A stretch of 64,000 nucleotides of DNA from CAIZQW01 sp037133395 (GCA_037133395.1 JBAXOG010000001.1:1-64000), one strand, 5' to 3'. Positions 41,546 to 51,308 are shown, numbered from the stretch's first letter. The notes: generated by a model from the letters alone, not told the origin. Translations and numbers: made by a program.

Positions 41546-44181
41546 TTTTCGGACATAACCTTGGTTGTTTCCTCGCCAAACTGACTGACGACGCGGACGG
41601 CGACGCGCTGGCCGGACTTGAGTGGAAAGGGTCGGCTGATATGGCCGTAGGCAGCAGCGAAGGCTTCGTCATCGATTTCCAGCTTGAGAGTCTGCTCGAC
41701 CTTTCTCTTCGTGGTCGCAAGCGCCATGTTGCCGAGCTCTTTCTTCCACTGATCGAATTCGTCTTTGTCACCACCGCAGAAGAAGACCTGACGGACGACA
41801 AAGTTGGAGCCGTCGTAATCATCGTCAAGCATCCAGTAGGCAATGTCGTGGACATCGCGGCTCTTGACCTCGTCGCGGATAGGATCATAGATGTCCAGCC
41901 CGGCGATTTCGACCGTGCCGGTGCCTCCCTTGCCACGGTGCAGACGGATATCAGGCTCGCCAATGGTGACGAAGCTAGCGGCTTTCTTGTCGCGCTTAAG
42001 GAGGCCCGTCTGTAACAGGTCGTCGTGCATACGTACGATGCTGACCTGGAAGGAACCGAAGCTGCGGCTGAGTTCCGTGAGGCCGCTTTCAAAAGCGAAA
42101 CCGAGAATCAGCAGCCAGTCTGCATCATGGCGATCACGGCATGCTTTGATCGCCTCGTTGACCGCCTGCTTGCTGACAGTGCCAAACTTAGGTCCGATGT
42201 GGAGGTAGGCCTTCTTTTCGCCAGTCTTAGTCTCATAGAAGCCCTCCGCGTGCAACTCGGACGAGCTGAGTCGGTCGATGCGGGTGAAGACTGCTTGCTG
42301 CGACTTGTCACCGGTCTTGACACCGGCGGACTTGAGGTGCTCGAAGATCATGTTCTCAAAGGCGGCAAGATCTTCGACACTCTCGCGCTGACGGGCGAGT
42401 TCCTCTGGGGAAACAGGTTCATAGTTCTGCAGGGTATCGACGGTGAACGGCCCGGCGACTCGCAGGCGCTTCTTGTCCTCCAGTGGCTGGTCGTAGAGCG
42501 TCTCTTCGTCAGGCGGTTCATTGTTAGCGATACTTTTGAGTGTAATGTGCGGCACCTTCTTGTAGATGAACCCGTAGCGAACATTGTGACCTCGCAACTC
42601 GCTTTTCTTCGCTGGGGCCGACGCTCCAGCCTTGCCTTTGCGCTCCAGAACGGCGCGCTCACCCTCCTCGGAGTCGTAGAGGGTGTAGAAGGGGAAGGTC
42701 GCTGTCATAAGTCGCGTCTTGGTGATGTTCAGCGCGATGCGCGAGGTGTCGATGGTGATCCATCGACGACCCCACTGCTCGGCTACGTAGGCCGTTGTTC
42801 CACTACCGCAGGTCGGGTCAAGCACGAGATCGCCTGGATCGGTGGTCATGAGAATAGTACGGGCAATAACTTTCTCAGCTGTTTGAACGACGTAAACCTT
42901 GTCGGCAAGTCCGGTGTCATCCCAGTAGTTCGTTACTGCGGTTGCTGGGAAATCGTCGAAATAACGGACATAGCGTAGGGTCTCACCCGTAGCTACAACA
43001 CGGTTTGCACTAATTAAATTCTTGAAACCCCGCTCGTTAGTCTTCCAGTTCGTTCTATAAAATTCGCGATTTTCAAACTTAACGTTGAATGTTGTGCTAG
43101 CCCCTGAGCTTTCTGAAATTAGGGCTGTAATTTGATAGAGTTTTGCACCATCATCGAGCAGAGGGCGAAGCAGTTTCGGATTGACCTTTTCCTCTCTAGT
43201 AAGCGCACGTCGTTTGCCGTCTTTAAGTTCGATTTGATCGTAACGCTCGCCTGTTCCTTTTCCGATGCCGATTTCCTTTTCTGTGTAGATTGGACGGTAT
43301 TTGATTCTTTCGATGTCTTTGGCGTACCACACGAGATAATCAAAAACCGAATCGAGTTGTGAGGCGCCTTTGCCTCCTGTCTTCCTTACATTTATCATGC
43401 TGACAAAGTTCCCGCTTCCAAACACCTCGTCCATCAAACAACGGACAAGGTGAACATTCTCGTCGGATATCTGGACGAAGCAAGAACCGGAATCGTGGAG
43501 AAGCTGTTTGGCGACGAGGAGACGGTCCCGGAGGTAGCTGAGGTAGGAGTGGATACCGAGTTCCCATGTATCGCGGAAGGCCTTGATCTGTTCGGGCTCG
43601 CCAGAGAGGGAGTCGTCATTACCGTCGGTCACGATGCGGTTGTTGAGTTTGATCTGCCAGTTTGAACCATACTTGATGCCATAGGGCGGGTCGATGTAGA
43701 TGCACTGGACCTGGCCGGCCATTCCCTCACGTTCAAGGAGGGAGGTCATACTGAGGAGGGAGTCGCCCTGGATGAGCCGGTTGGTCCAGCCGTCGGAGTG
43801 GGTGTAGTAGTCAGAGACCTTTTCAAGCTCCTCGCGCTCAAGGGCATTTCCGAAAAGTTCGTTGGCGGAGAAGAGGTCGGGCTGTTCCTTGTTTTCAGTG
43901 GCGGTGACGCGGTAGAGTCCTTTGATGAGCGCCTCGGGGGCGATGTGCTCGTGGCGATAGAGGGAGCGGATCGGGATGCGCAGTTCCGGGGTCTTATCCT
44001 TCTCCAGCCAGAAGAGTTCGGGGTCCTGACCGCGGTGGACGACCGGATTGACCGGGAGGTAGGCGGTATCCGGGGCTTCACGGACGATGGTGCTACCGGA
44101 CTCATATCCGGCCTCTTCGGCACTGGGGATGTGGGCGCGCTTGTCTGCAGAGTGCTTGAGGGCTTTAACGGTGTATTTCAT
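41542..44181 (-). CDS. Type III-like site-specific DNA methyltransferase (Mod)
   Basis: 879 residues. The beta-class order is seen: catalytic motif IV DPPYG at 164-168, then AdoMet motif I LDPTCGSGTTAYV at about 454-466. The large central region would be the target recognition domain. A C-terminal ~300-residue extension follows (HIGPKFGTVSKQAVNEA...WLLILGFAFE, then DIYDPIRDEV). It methylates adenine or cytosine N4 to protect host DNA. It is the last of three co-oriented genes after an ATP-binding protein and Res. GGAG lies about 10 bases before the ATG. The recognition sequence cannot be read. Confidence 0.9.
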   Translation of the reverse strand: MKYTVKALKHSADKRAHIPSAEEAGYESGSTIVREAPDTAYLPVNPVVHRGQDPELFWLEKDKTPELRIPIRSLYRHEHIAPEALIKGLYRVTATENKEQPDLFSANELFGNALEREELEKVSDYYTHSDGWTNRLIQGDSLLSMTSLLEREGMAGQVQCIYIDPPYGIKYGSNWQIKLNNRIVTDGNDDSLSGEPEQIKAFRDTWELGIHSYLSYLRDRLLVAKQLLHDSGSCFVQISDENVHLVRCLMDEVFGSGNFVSMINVRKTGGKGASQLDSVFDYLVWYAKDIERIKYRPIYTEKEIGIGKGTGERYDQIELKDGKRRALTREEKVNPKLLRPLLDDGAKLYQITALISESSGASTTFNVKFENREFYRTNWKTNERGFKNLISANRVVATGETLRYVRYFDDFPATAVTNYWDDTGLADKVYVVQTAEKVIARTILMTTDPGDLVLDPTCGSGTTAYVAEQWGRRWITIDTSRIALNITKTRLMTATFPFYTLYDSEEGERAVLERKGKAGASAPAKKSELRGHNVRYGFIYKKVPHITLKSIANNEPPDEETLYDQPLEDKKRLRVAGPFTVDTLQNYEPVSPEELARQRESVEDLAAFENMIFEHLKSAGVKTGDKSQQAVFTRIDRLSSSELHAEGFYETKTGEKKAYLHIGPKFGTVSKQAVNEAIKACRDRHDADWLLILGFAFESGLTELSRSFGSFQVSIVRMHDDLLQTGLLKRDKKAASFVTIGEPDIRLHRGKGGTGTVEIAGLDIYDPIRDEVKSRDVHDIAYWMLDDDYDGSNFVVRQVFFCGGDKDEFDQWKKELGNMALATTKRKVEQTLKLEIDDEAFAAAYGHISRPFPLKSGQRVAVRVVSQFGEETTKVMSEK

Positions 44182-44351
44182 GGCGGGTGTTCTCCGGAAG
44201 GGGGGTCATTTGATTAGGCACTGCCCGAATAAAACGGTCTCTATTTGGCAGGCATTTGTCATAATCGGAACATTCTTTCGTTCAAAGTGTTACAGCGGTT
44301 TATCGGTTAGAACGGCCTTCAAAGGACACGATTTGTCTAATGAAAAGGTCA

Positions 44352-46025
44352 TTATTTGCCATCCTTATGTCTAATGAAATAACGCGAGCCGACTCCGCGC
44401 TTACCGTTATGTTGGATTGCTGCCTCTTCACGCAGTTGTCCGATCGCGTGGCGCAGGGTGCGTAGAGGAATTTCCGAACCGATACGGCGGTGGAGATCTG
44501 AGAGTGACGAGGGCGAGGTTTCATCCGGGGAATAGGTCTGTAAGTCTTCGAGGATGAGGTGGCGGAGGCGGTGGGGCTCGATCTTTTTGAGGGTTGTGGG
44601 GCCCTTTGCCTGCGAAAGCCGCAGCCATTCCGGATTGACCAGGTATTCGGTGGCGCGGGTCCGGCCACGAGAGAGGAGCAGCTTCTTGTCGAGAAGCGAG
44701 CCCAGCCAGGAACGGACGCGGGTGTCGTCCGAGAGGTCCAGGATGCGGTTAAAGTCGGAAGCTTTAAGCAAGCCATGCTGGGCGATGAGTCCGAGGCAGA
44801 TACGCTCTCGCGGGCGCAAGTTGAACTGCTGGCTTGCCGTAGAGAGCAAGCTGACGATCTCGGGCTTCATGATGCGGCGCTCGACGCAGACCGTGACCGA
44901 GTCGTTCTCTTCGCGAAGGACAGGCACAGGGCGTCCACGGGAGAGGAGCGCGTCGTACATGCGGTCATAGCCGCTGCCTTCACGCTCCATGAGGTGCAGG
45001 GCATAGAAGACCTGGGCAAGGTGCCGGTTGCGCTGCACGCTCGTGTGCAGGATGTTTTTCGGCGTAACGCCAAGCGGGAGAAGTCCGGGATTCTGGATTT
45101 CAAGGCGGTCTGGATAAAGGCGAATAAAGATGTCGCCGCGCGTGGTATAGGGCCGGTGACAGAGGGCATTGGCAAGCAGTTCGCGGAGCACGGTTTCATC
45201 GTAGTGCGGAACGGTTTCGGTGAACAGGCCATCGCGAATTTCCGTGTATTCACGCCAGTCGGGAATCTCTTTCCAGATAGCTTCGATCATTTCTTTTGGA
45301 TTGAGGTCGAAGTCAGACCACTCGCGTTTAGCGACTTTCTGTTCACTTCCGTCATATTTGATGAACTGAACAGCCGGCGCGAAAAGAAGCACGGCACGGT
45401 CTTCGCGGCGGCCGACCCACAGGATGCCAAGATTCGAGAGAACGCCATCGCGGGCCATCAGAAAGTGTTCGAGAATTTCAACGTCATTCTTCTCTTTGAC
45501 AAAGTCGGTCACGCGGTCTGAAGCGCGGATGTCGGAGAGAAAACGCGAAAGCTGTACCGGATTGGCGCTCGCCACAGGTATTCGGCGAGTGGCCTGCGTC
45601 TCCCAGACATAAGCATCTTTGTCGGCAAGGAGGCGCGGCAGTTCATCAGGCATCACTGGCTTACTCTCGTCGGCAACACGGATGAAGTAGCGCCCGTCTG
45701 TCGTGGAGGCAATGGTCTGACGGCTTTGAAGGACGCGGAGTTCAAGGATCTCGCCTCCATTGTTGGCAATTTGGATTTCTGGCGTAACTGCGACGTTGAC
45801 ACAGTGCTGGCTAACACCTTTGCGCAGGCGATCCGGGAGCGTCTGAGCGATGCGTTGATCGGGAGGTGGCACGGACAGATCATCCTCGATGCCGAAATGA
45901 AGGATGCCACCGCCAGCATTGGCAAAGGCAACACAATGCTTGGCGATCTTTTGCCAATCCCAGCGCTTGGGCTCAGCGGCAAAGGTGAGCAGCGATTTTT
46001 TGTCGTATGTCTGGCCTTCGTCCAT
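44352..46025 (-). CDS. AlbA_2/Schlafen-like ATP-binding protein of the restriction island
   Basis: About 557 residues. The N-terminal AlbA_2 (Schlafen-like) domain shows KSLLTFAAEPKRWDWQ and AFANAGGGILHFGIEDD. A GHKL-like HATPase_c_4 region follows around LRELLANALCHRPYTTRGDIFIRLYPDRLEIQNPG, and winged-helix segments fill the C-terminus. I chose ATG 46025, 7 bases after the Res stop, which fits coupling; starts up to 46139 would lie within Res. Such proteins often accompany BPTD_3080-type type III systems and are thought to regulate or assist DNA defence. The function here is inferred. Confidence 0.82.
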   Translation of the reverse strand: MDEGQTYDKKSLLTFAAEPKRWDWQKIAKHCVAFANAGGGILHFGIEDDLSVPPPDQRIAQTLPDRLRKGVSQHCVNVAVTPEIQIANNGGEILELRVLQSRQTIASTTDGRYFIRVADESKPVMPDELPRLLADKDAYVWETQATRRIPVASANPVQLSRFLSDIRASDRVTDFVKEKNDVEILEHFLMARDGVLSNLGILWVGRREDRAVLLFAPAVQFIKYDGSEQKVAKREWSDFDLNPKEMIEAIWKEIPDWREYTEIRDGLFTETVPHYDETVLRELLANALCHRPYTTRGDIFIRLYPDRLEIQNPGLLPLGVTPKNILHTSVQRNRHLAQVFYALHLMEREGSGYDRMYDALLSRGRPVPVLREENDSVTVCVERRIMKPEIVSLLSTASQQFNLRPRERICLGLIAQHGLLKASDFNRILDLSDDTRVRSWLGSLLDKKLLLSRGRTRATEYLVNPEWLRLSQAKGPTTLKKIEPHRLRHLILEDLQTYSPDETSPSSLSDLHRRIGSEIPLRTLRHAIGQLREEAAIQHNGKRGVGSRYFIRHKDGK

Positions 46026-46032
46026 AAGTGAT

Positions 46033-49000
46033 TTAAAGCGTTGCGAGTTTTTTGAGAATATCATTGCGGGCATCACGGATGTCTTCATCAATTTCGAGAA
46101 ATGCCCAGCGTGGCCAGCCGTGATGGGAACGCACAGCATGTATGGCGGGCAACCAGCGATTCTCGACAGCCCAAGCCTTCTCGACCTTGTCGCGCCGCAT
46201 GCCCGTGATCTCGAGGATCAGGTTCACGGGTTCGCCGGAGGGCGCAAGGGCACGGATGATGAAGTCTGGATAGTAGTTGCGAGAGCATCCTTCCTTGTCG
46301 GTGTACGGAATACGGAAATCGAGGAAGGCGTTCTTAACCCAGGAGAGGATGATCCCTTCGCTGGCAAGCATATCAAGCACCTTAGCGGCTTTACCTTCCC
46401 AGCCGCTATCGATGACCACTAGATTCACGTGGCTGTGGAGAGTTGCGTAGGTATCGCGGGTGGTCTGGCCATGAACAAAGGCGCTACTGCCGAGAGGGTT
46501 GTAATAGTGCAGGATCGGGCGGATGTGTGACTCGGTGGCCGCGCCGGTTTGGATCGCGCGGGAGACGTGAGCGACAAGGCGTTGCGGCTCGGTGAACAGG
46601 AGAAGCTTCTTCCACGCCGCATCCTTGTGGAGCACGCGCACCTTGGTGGCATACCACTCAGCGACGATGGCTGTAAGCTGATGGAAGCGCTGAAATTCGG
46701 GACTGCCCTGCTCATCCGAGAAATGGTCACGAAGAAGGTCTTTGGCGATGCGGTAGATGATCTCCTGCTCGCGTTTCTCAAGAATACTGTCAACCGTGAG
46801 CTTGACCTGCTTACCGTCCACGCCTGTGCCCATGAAAGTAGTTGTGGGAAGCATGGAGCCATCGACCTGATAGTCCTCCAACCCATCGAAACTGTACGTG
46901 AGAAGTCCGTCGGGATAGTCGATCCGATAACCCTCGACATTCGGGAACGTAATCGCATACTGGTCAGCTCTGTCGCGCAAGGCGAAAACACGACTGATGG
47001 CGGCCTGCTGGAGAACAGCGGTCTTGCCACCTTTGAATAGCTTGAAAGGGACGCCGATGATATGGGCGTACTCCGGTGGAAACTTGTAGGTGGCAATCCG
47101 GCGCTTATCGTCGGTGAGGTTACCGTCTTTGTCGTAACCCTGGAGGTAGTAACTCTTGCGACGCAGTGCGCGTCCGGCGACCTGCTCGCACAGGAGCTGG
47201 GAACCGAATGCACGGAGACCTGCAATATGTGTAACTGTGTTAGCATCCCAGCCTTCTGTGAGCATTGAGACCGAGACGACGCAACGGATATGCGCCCCCA
47301 GCATGTTGCGCTTACCAACGGTATTCACCACCTCCCGGAGAATCTCAGCTTCTGTGATCTGGTCTGTGCTGCCCTGTCCGTGAAGACGGGCGTAGTCGCG
47401 TTTGAACAGGTCGATTTCCCGTGCGAAGACCCTCTTAAAGTCATCATCGATCTGGCCCGAGTTTTCCAGCGAATCGCTATCAATCAGGAGCGTCGGTGGT
47501 CTTGTCCGAGGTTGCAGCGAGGAAGGATCGTAGTTTGAGAAGAGATCATACACTCCGGCTATGGCCTGAGCTGGTTCATCACCGGTTGCTGGCTTTTGCT
47601 CGTACCCCGCGATATATTTGTAAACTTCCTTGGAGACAGAGGTGTTATTGCAGACCACAATGAAAACCGGCGGGCTGTCGTCGAGCTCAAGCTGATCGGT
47701 GCCCTTCGCACGTGCCGTGAACGTCCGGGAACGAAACTCCTTCTCGTAGTGCTCATAAAACTGTTTGAAAGCCGCCTTGACGATATCAGGGATGCGGGGC
47801 GGAGATTCTGTGAAGACGGTTCCCTCGGCCTTGGCCTGAGCTCGTTTCTTTTTCTGACCGGCGGTGGGAAGATCTTTCTTCACATGTTGATAGAGTTCGC
47901 GCAGAACAGGCATGCCGATTGCTTGCGTATCGTCTGAAACTGGCAGGAAGGGTATTTTGACGAGACCTGATTCGATGGCCTCGATAAGACCAAAATCCGC
48001 GACCACCCATTCAAAAAGCGTATAGGGATCATGACCAGAGCCCGTGAGGTAGTACGGAGTGGCCGAGAGGTCATAGATCGAACGGACTTTGAAGCGTTGG
48101 CTGATTTCGCGTAACCCAGAGAACCAGACGGCGGCACGCTCGTTCTCCGTCTTGACATCCTCGCCTTCAGCGGAGCGGTCATCGGATTTCGGCTGATAGC
48201 AATGGTGGGCTTCATCATTAATGATTAAGAGACGGGAGTCGCTCTTAAACTGCCCCAAAATACGGCGTATCACGAGAGAAATATCCTCTTTCCCCTCCGT
48301 TTTTTCCCCATCAGCGCCTATCTTGCCATCGAAAGGCGATCGCTTGTTTCCCTGTAACGTACGGGGTTGGAGCGTATGATAGTTAAAAATGACGATCTTG
48401 TGGTTGAGTTGCCTCAGCTCTCCGCGCCAGAGGTTAGGCACTAAGTGGCGGATGCTATAATAGTCTGCTGCCTCAGAGCCTGTCCGAGTGTCGACCTTCA
48501 AGACCGAGAGGCGGTCACGAATTGTGATGCCGGGGGTGACGATTAGGAAATTGTCAGCAAAGCGCGTGTCGCCACGATATTCTAGACGGTTGTAAAAATG
48601 ATAGACGATCAGCGCCGCCATGACTACCGTCTTACCGGAGCCTGTGGCCATTTTGAAAGCTATTCGAGGCAGGTTCCCCGTACAAGACTGGGCTGCCTGG
48701 AGATCGCTCAGGATCCGCTGACCGACATTCGACTTGTCCGCAACCTCATTCAGCCAGATGCCAGTCTCAATCGCTTCTTGCTGGGCAAAGAACAGACGTT
48801 GTGTGAAATCACGTTCTTCATTCAAAAACCAGAACTGCAACAGCTCCCGTGAGACGCGCGTCGTGTTGGAATAGCCAGCTTCACGCCACGCCTTGACTTC
48901 GCGCCGCAAAATGTTGATGATATGCTCGCTGTAGTTGGCGGCTATTGCTTCATCCATACCAGGAAGGTCACGCTGCTGCCTTTGTTTTACTGGAACGGTC

Positions 49001-49131
49001 TGACCGGTTCCAGAAAATACCCTCCGGCCGTTGACAATGTTCTCATAATCCAATTCCCCCGCGAGGTTCGTCGCGTAATGCAACCTCGGCTCTAAATAAG
49101 GGTTATTCAAGATCGGATTTTCAGTAACCAT
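46033..49131 (-). CDS. Type III-like restriction endonuclease subunit (Res)
   Basis: 1032 residues: a superfamily 2 helicase with Walker A ATGSGKT at 162-168, DEAH at 306-309 and motif VI in QLLCEQVAGRALRR, plus a C-terminal PD-(D/E)xK-like nuclease (PD at 955-956, ILEITG at about 972-977). It would translocate DNA and cut when target sites are unmethylated. The nuclease motif ends EIT rather than ExK, as in some relatives. It is first of three genes (res, AlbA_2, mod). No Shine-Dalgarno precedes the ATG. Confidence 0.9.
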   Translation of the reverse strand: MVTENPILNNPYLEPRLHYATNLAGELDYENIVNGRRVFSGTGQTVPVKQRQQRDLPGMDEAIAANYSEHIINILRREVKAWREAGYSNTTRVSRELLQFWFLNEERDFTQRLFFAQQEAIETGIWLNEVADKSNVGQRILSDLQAAQSCTGNLPRIAFKMATGSGKTVVMAALIVYHFYNRLEYRGDTRFADNFLIVTPGITIRDRLSVLKVDTRTGSEAADYYSIRHLVPNLWRGELRQLNHKIVIFNYHTLQPRTLQGNKRSPFDGKIGADGEKTEGKEDISLVIRRILGQFKSDSRLLIINDEAHHCYQPKSDDRSAEGEDVKTENERAAVWFSGLREISQRFKVRSIYDLSATPYYLTGSGHDPYTLFEWVVADFGLIEAIESGLVKIPFLPVSDDTQAIGMPVLRELYQHVKKDLPTAGQKKKRAQAKAEGTVFTESPPRIPDIVKAAFKQFYEHYEKEFRSRTFTARAKGTDQLELDDSPPVFIVVCNNTSVSKEVYKYIAGYEQKPATGDEPAQAIAGVYDLFSNYDPSSLQPRTRPPTLLIDSDSLENSGQIDDDFKRVFAREIDLFKRDYARLHGQGSTDQITEAEILREVVNTVGKRNMLGAHIRCVVSVSMLTEGWDANTVTHIAGLRAFGSQLLCEQVAGRALRRKSYYLQGYDKDGNLTDDKRRIATYKFPPEYAHIIGVPFKLFKGGKTAVLQQAAISRVFALRDRADQYAITFPNVEGYRIDYPDGLLTYSFDGLEDYQVDGSMLPTTTFMGTGVDGKQVKLTVDSILEKREQEIIYRIAKDLLRDHFSDEQGSPEFQRFHQLTAIVAEWYATKVRVLHKDAAWKKLLLFTEPQRLVAHVSRAIQTGAATESHIRPILHYYNPLGSSAFVHGQTTRDTYATLHSHVNLVVIDSGWEGKAAKVLDMLASEGIILSWVKNAFLDFRIPYTDKEGCSRNYYPDFIIRALAPSGEPVNLILEITGMRRDKVEKAWAVENRWLPAIHAVRSHHGWPRWAFLEIDEDIRDARNDILKKLATL

Positions 49132-49141
49132 ATAATTTCAA

Positions 49142-49170
49142 AAAGATACTACATTGGGGAGAGTACGGCA
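49142..49170 (-). promoter_or_regulatory. Candidate promoter of the restriction operon
   Basis: On the minus strand TTGCCG and TATCTT are separated by 17 bases. The start would fall only a few bases before the Res ATG, giving an almost leaderless mRNA, consistent with the absence of a ribosome-binding site. TTCTCAAAATGC and TTCTCAAATGC direct repeats lie just upstream. Confidence 0.4.
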
Positions 49171-49217
49171 AGCATTTGAGAACAGCATTTTGAGAAAACG
49201 TATCCGTCTGCACAAGC

Positions 49218-49263
49218 TTTGAGGTCACAATTTGTGACCTCAAACACATAACCTCTTTATTAT
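49218..49263. repeat. Hairpin repeat at the right edge of the restriction island
   Basis: TTTGAGGTCACAA and TTGTGACCTCAAA form a near-perfect palindrome with one central base, followed by ACATAACCTCTTTATTAT starting at 49246. Relative to 41498-41545 the outer arm TTTGAGGT/ACCTCAAA and the 18-base tail (one mismatch) are the same, while the inner stem differs by paired changes. Confidence 0.85.
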
Positions 49264-49289
49264 CAAGGAGAAACATACATAACACCCTG

Positions 49290-49742
49290 TCATTTCTGCA
49301 TGGAGGTTCTTCCTACGGAGAAGACAGACGAATCTGTTTTAGTGAACGCACCGTCGAAGGCGTGCCGGTCAACCGCGCCCGACTCGACAACGGCCTTTAC
49401 CTTCTCACGTGTCGGCGAGCCAACCTGTGGGAGCAGCGGTGCAAGTAACGGAGAGATCTCGCCAAGATGGGCTTTAATTTTCGCTAAGTCTGGCTCTAAA
49501 ATCTGGCTATATTTATCACCCAACCGCTGTTGCAGCAAGACTTCATCATACTTGACTGTTGTCTTTGGATAATAACGAACTGTCAACTGCTTATTCTCCA
49601 GCGTTGGTGTCCACATACTTTGTCCAGTCGCCTGCATGTGGGCGACGAGCACATCGCGCCATCTCTTTTTCTCAGTCTCCAGCTTTGCGGCCTCTTCCTG
49701 AATCTCAACGTATCGCTTAAGTGCCTCCTGAACTGTGCTCAC
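49290..49742 (-). CDS. Small coiled-coil protein of unknown function
   Basis: 150 residues starting at GTG with GAGGA close upstream. The first ~45 residues are a charged heptad-like helix (ALKRYVEIQEEAAKLETEKKRW). A beta-rich middle (QLTVRYYPKTTVKYDEVLLQQRLGD) and helical C-terminus follow. It resembles small phage- or plasmid-type accessory proteins in style but I cannot assign a family. It lies just outside the right hairpin repeat, upstream of res on the same strand, and behind a palindrome pair, so it may be part of the acquired island or its regulator. Confidence 0.65.
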   Translation of the reverse strand: MSTVQEALKRYVEIQEEAAKLETEKKRWRDVLVAHMQATGQSMWTPTLENKQLTVRYYPKTTVKYDEVLLQQRLGDKYSQILEPDLAKIKAHLGEISPLLAPLLPQVGSPTREKVKAVVESGAVDRHAFDGAFTKTDSSVFSVGRTSMQK

Positions 49743-49762
49743 ATTTCCTCGCTTTCTTATTC

Positions 49763-49784
49763 ACCCAAGTGGGTACAGTGTACC
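49763..49784 (-). promoter_or_regulatory. Overlapping palindromes, possible operator
   Basis: ACCCAAGTGGGT (49763-49774) has 5-bp arms, and GGTACAGTGTACC (49772-49784) has perfect 6-bp arms around one base; they overlap by 3 bases. They lie 21-42 bases before the GTG of the small protein, where a promoter is expected. Confidence 0.5.
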
Positions 49785-49826
49785 GATGTTCCTTGGAAAA
49801 AGGCAATAAGAAAAGAAGATTTTTGG

Positions 49827-51308
49827 CTACTCCCCGCGAAGGCTCTTGATAATGCGTTCGTAGCTCTCGCGATTAGCGTCAAGAACGCGATCACAAAGGG
49901 TCATAGCTTTATCCAGAGAGCCATTTTGTTCCCGGAACCAGCGTTTCAACTCATCTAGATCGGCCACGCGGATATTCCCGCCGCAAGCATCAAAAGTCGG
50001 ATCAATATTTCGGGGAATACCCACATCCACGAAAAAGGTTCCTTGAGGATTCAACACGGGCTTGTGGGCTGCAACCGTCACAACGGGCAACTGCGTATTT
50101 ACCGCACTGATCACGATGTCGACCTCAGGCAATACGTCATGAAGCTGATCCAGTTGCACGACCCGAACCCCTTTCGCTGCCTCTGGCTTGTTGGCATGAT
50201 ACGCCCAGATGCATTTGACGTTCCGCTCCAGCAGCCCTTTGATCGCGCCACGCCCGACCACACCTGAACCAATGACCAATGCGGTTCCTTGTGACAAGCT
50301 CTTCGAATCGAGGTACCGCAACGCGACATCTTCGATCTCGGAGACATCGAGCAAGTTTCCCATTTCCGCGCGAACATCTTTTGACACGCGCAATGCGGAG
50401 TCACAGAGGCCACGGATCAGGGACCCAGCCCAGCCCCGTGCTACAGCCTCATCAATCGCATCCTTCAGTTGGGCGACCACATGCACCTCGCCCGGAACCT
50501 GGGAATCCATACCGGCGGTCACTTTACAGACGTGCGCAAAGGCATCAAAGCCATGTTTCATGTAATACAAATCTGAACGAAGCTGATCAAAACGCATCAA
50601 TCTGCGTAAGATGCCACACGTTCCCACTTCTTTTGAAATGGCCGCAATGATTTCGACCCGATTACAGGTGTTCAGAATGAGAAACTCATGAACACCCCAA
50701 ACCTGACGGATCATCTCCCCCAACTCCTCTCTCTCTCGCAGGAGCAGATGATAGGGTGCACGTTCAGCCGTTCCGAGGTACGCATGGCTGGTACCCAAAA
50801 CGAGCAGATCCGAACTTTCAATGGAATCCAGATGTTTACGCAAATTATCTTTGATCAGCCGCGACTGCACGCACGACCTGCCGCTCGTGGAGACCGCGAT
50901 CAGTACTTCCCCTGCGCGAATGATCGCGGGGGTTACAAAATCACCATCTGGCCAGTTGCCATCGGCACAGCAACAGGGCACTTTCGCTTGCTGGGAAACC
51001 TCTAAAATATAACGATTCACGCGCTTATCATCCGTACAGGCAAAAACAAGCGCAGCGCAATTGACATCGGTATCTTCGAAGCGACGCGCCAGATACTCGA
51101 TCCGACCTGCATCCGCTAACGTGATTAATTCGGGAACACAATCTGGGCAGACCAACACGACGTGCGCATCGGCAGCCAGCAGCAAATCAATTTTGCGCTC
51201 CCCCACACGTCCGCCGCCCACAACAAGTACGCGCTTCCCCTCAATCATTGTATTAACCGGAAACGTCTTCCGGACTGGCCTAGAATCCCTCTTTTCCATA
51301 ATTTTCAA
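49827..51308 (-). CDS. hemA: CysG(N)-HemA fusion: precorrin-2 dehydrogenase and glutamyl-tRNA reductase
   Basis: 493 residues. About 15-160 is the NAD-binding siroheme-synthase N-domain (VLVVGGGRVGERKIDLLL, CADGNWPDGDFVTPAI), which oxidises precorrin-2 toward sirohydrochlorin. From about 165 it is glutamyl-tRNA reductase: the catalytic Cys in LILNTCNRVEII, GMDSQVPGEVHVVAQLKDA, and a Rossmann domain VIGSGVVGRGAIKGLL. It makes glutamate-1-semialdehyde, the first committed heme precursor. The fusion joins entry and siroheme branch, and the HemC-SUMT-HemD fusion at 39.4-41.5 kb supplies the intervening steps. The two are now split by the restriction island. Confidence 0.92.
   Translation of the reverse strand: MKIMEKRDSRPVRKTFPVNTMIEGKRVLVVGGGRVGERKIDLLLAADAHVVLVCPDCVPELITLADAGRIEYLARRFEDTDVNCAALVFACTDDKRVNRYILEVSQQAKVPCCCADGNWPDGDFVTPAIIRAGEVLIAVSTSGRSCVQSRLIKDNLRKHLDSIESSDLLVLGTSHAYLGTAERAPYHLLLREREELGEMIRQVWGVHEFLILNTCNRVEIIAAISKEVGTCGILRRLMRFDQLRSDLYYMKHGFDAFAHVCKVTAGMDSQVPGEVHVVAQLKDAIDEAVARGWAGSLIRGLCDSALRVSKDVRAEMGNLLDVSEIEDVALRYLDSKSLSQGTALVIGSGVVGRGAIKGLLERNVKCIWAYHANKPEAAKGVRVVQLDQLHDVLPEVDIVISAVNTQLPVVTVAAHKPVLNPQGTFFVDVGIPRNIDPTFDACGGNIRVADLDELKRWFREQNGSLDKAMTLCDRVLDANRESYERIIKSLRGE

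Noticed and set aside
44182..44351. Separate small gene between mod and the AlbA_2 gene
   Set aside because: The gap holds only the mod ribosome-binding site and no open frame with coding character.
44334..44379. 12-base direct repeat TGTCTAATGAAA (44334-44345 and 44368-44379) as an insertion footprint
   Set aside because: One copy lies inside the AlbA_2 gene end and the other just past its stop. There are no inverted ends or other element features, so it may be local duplication or chance.
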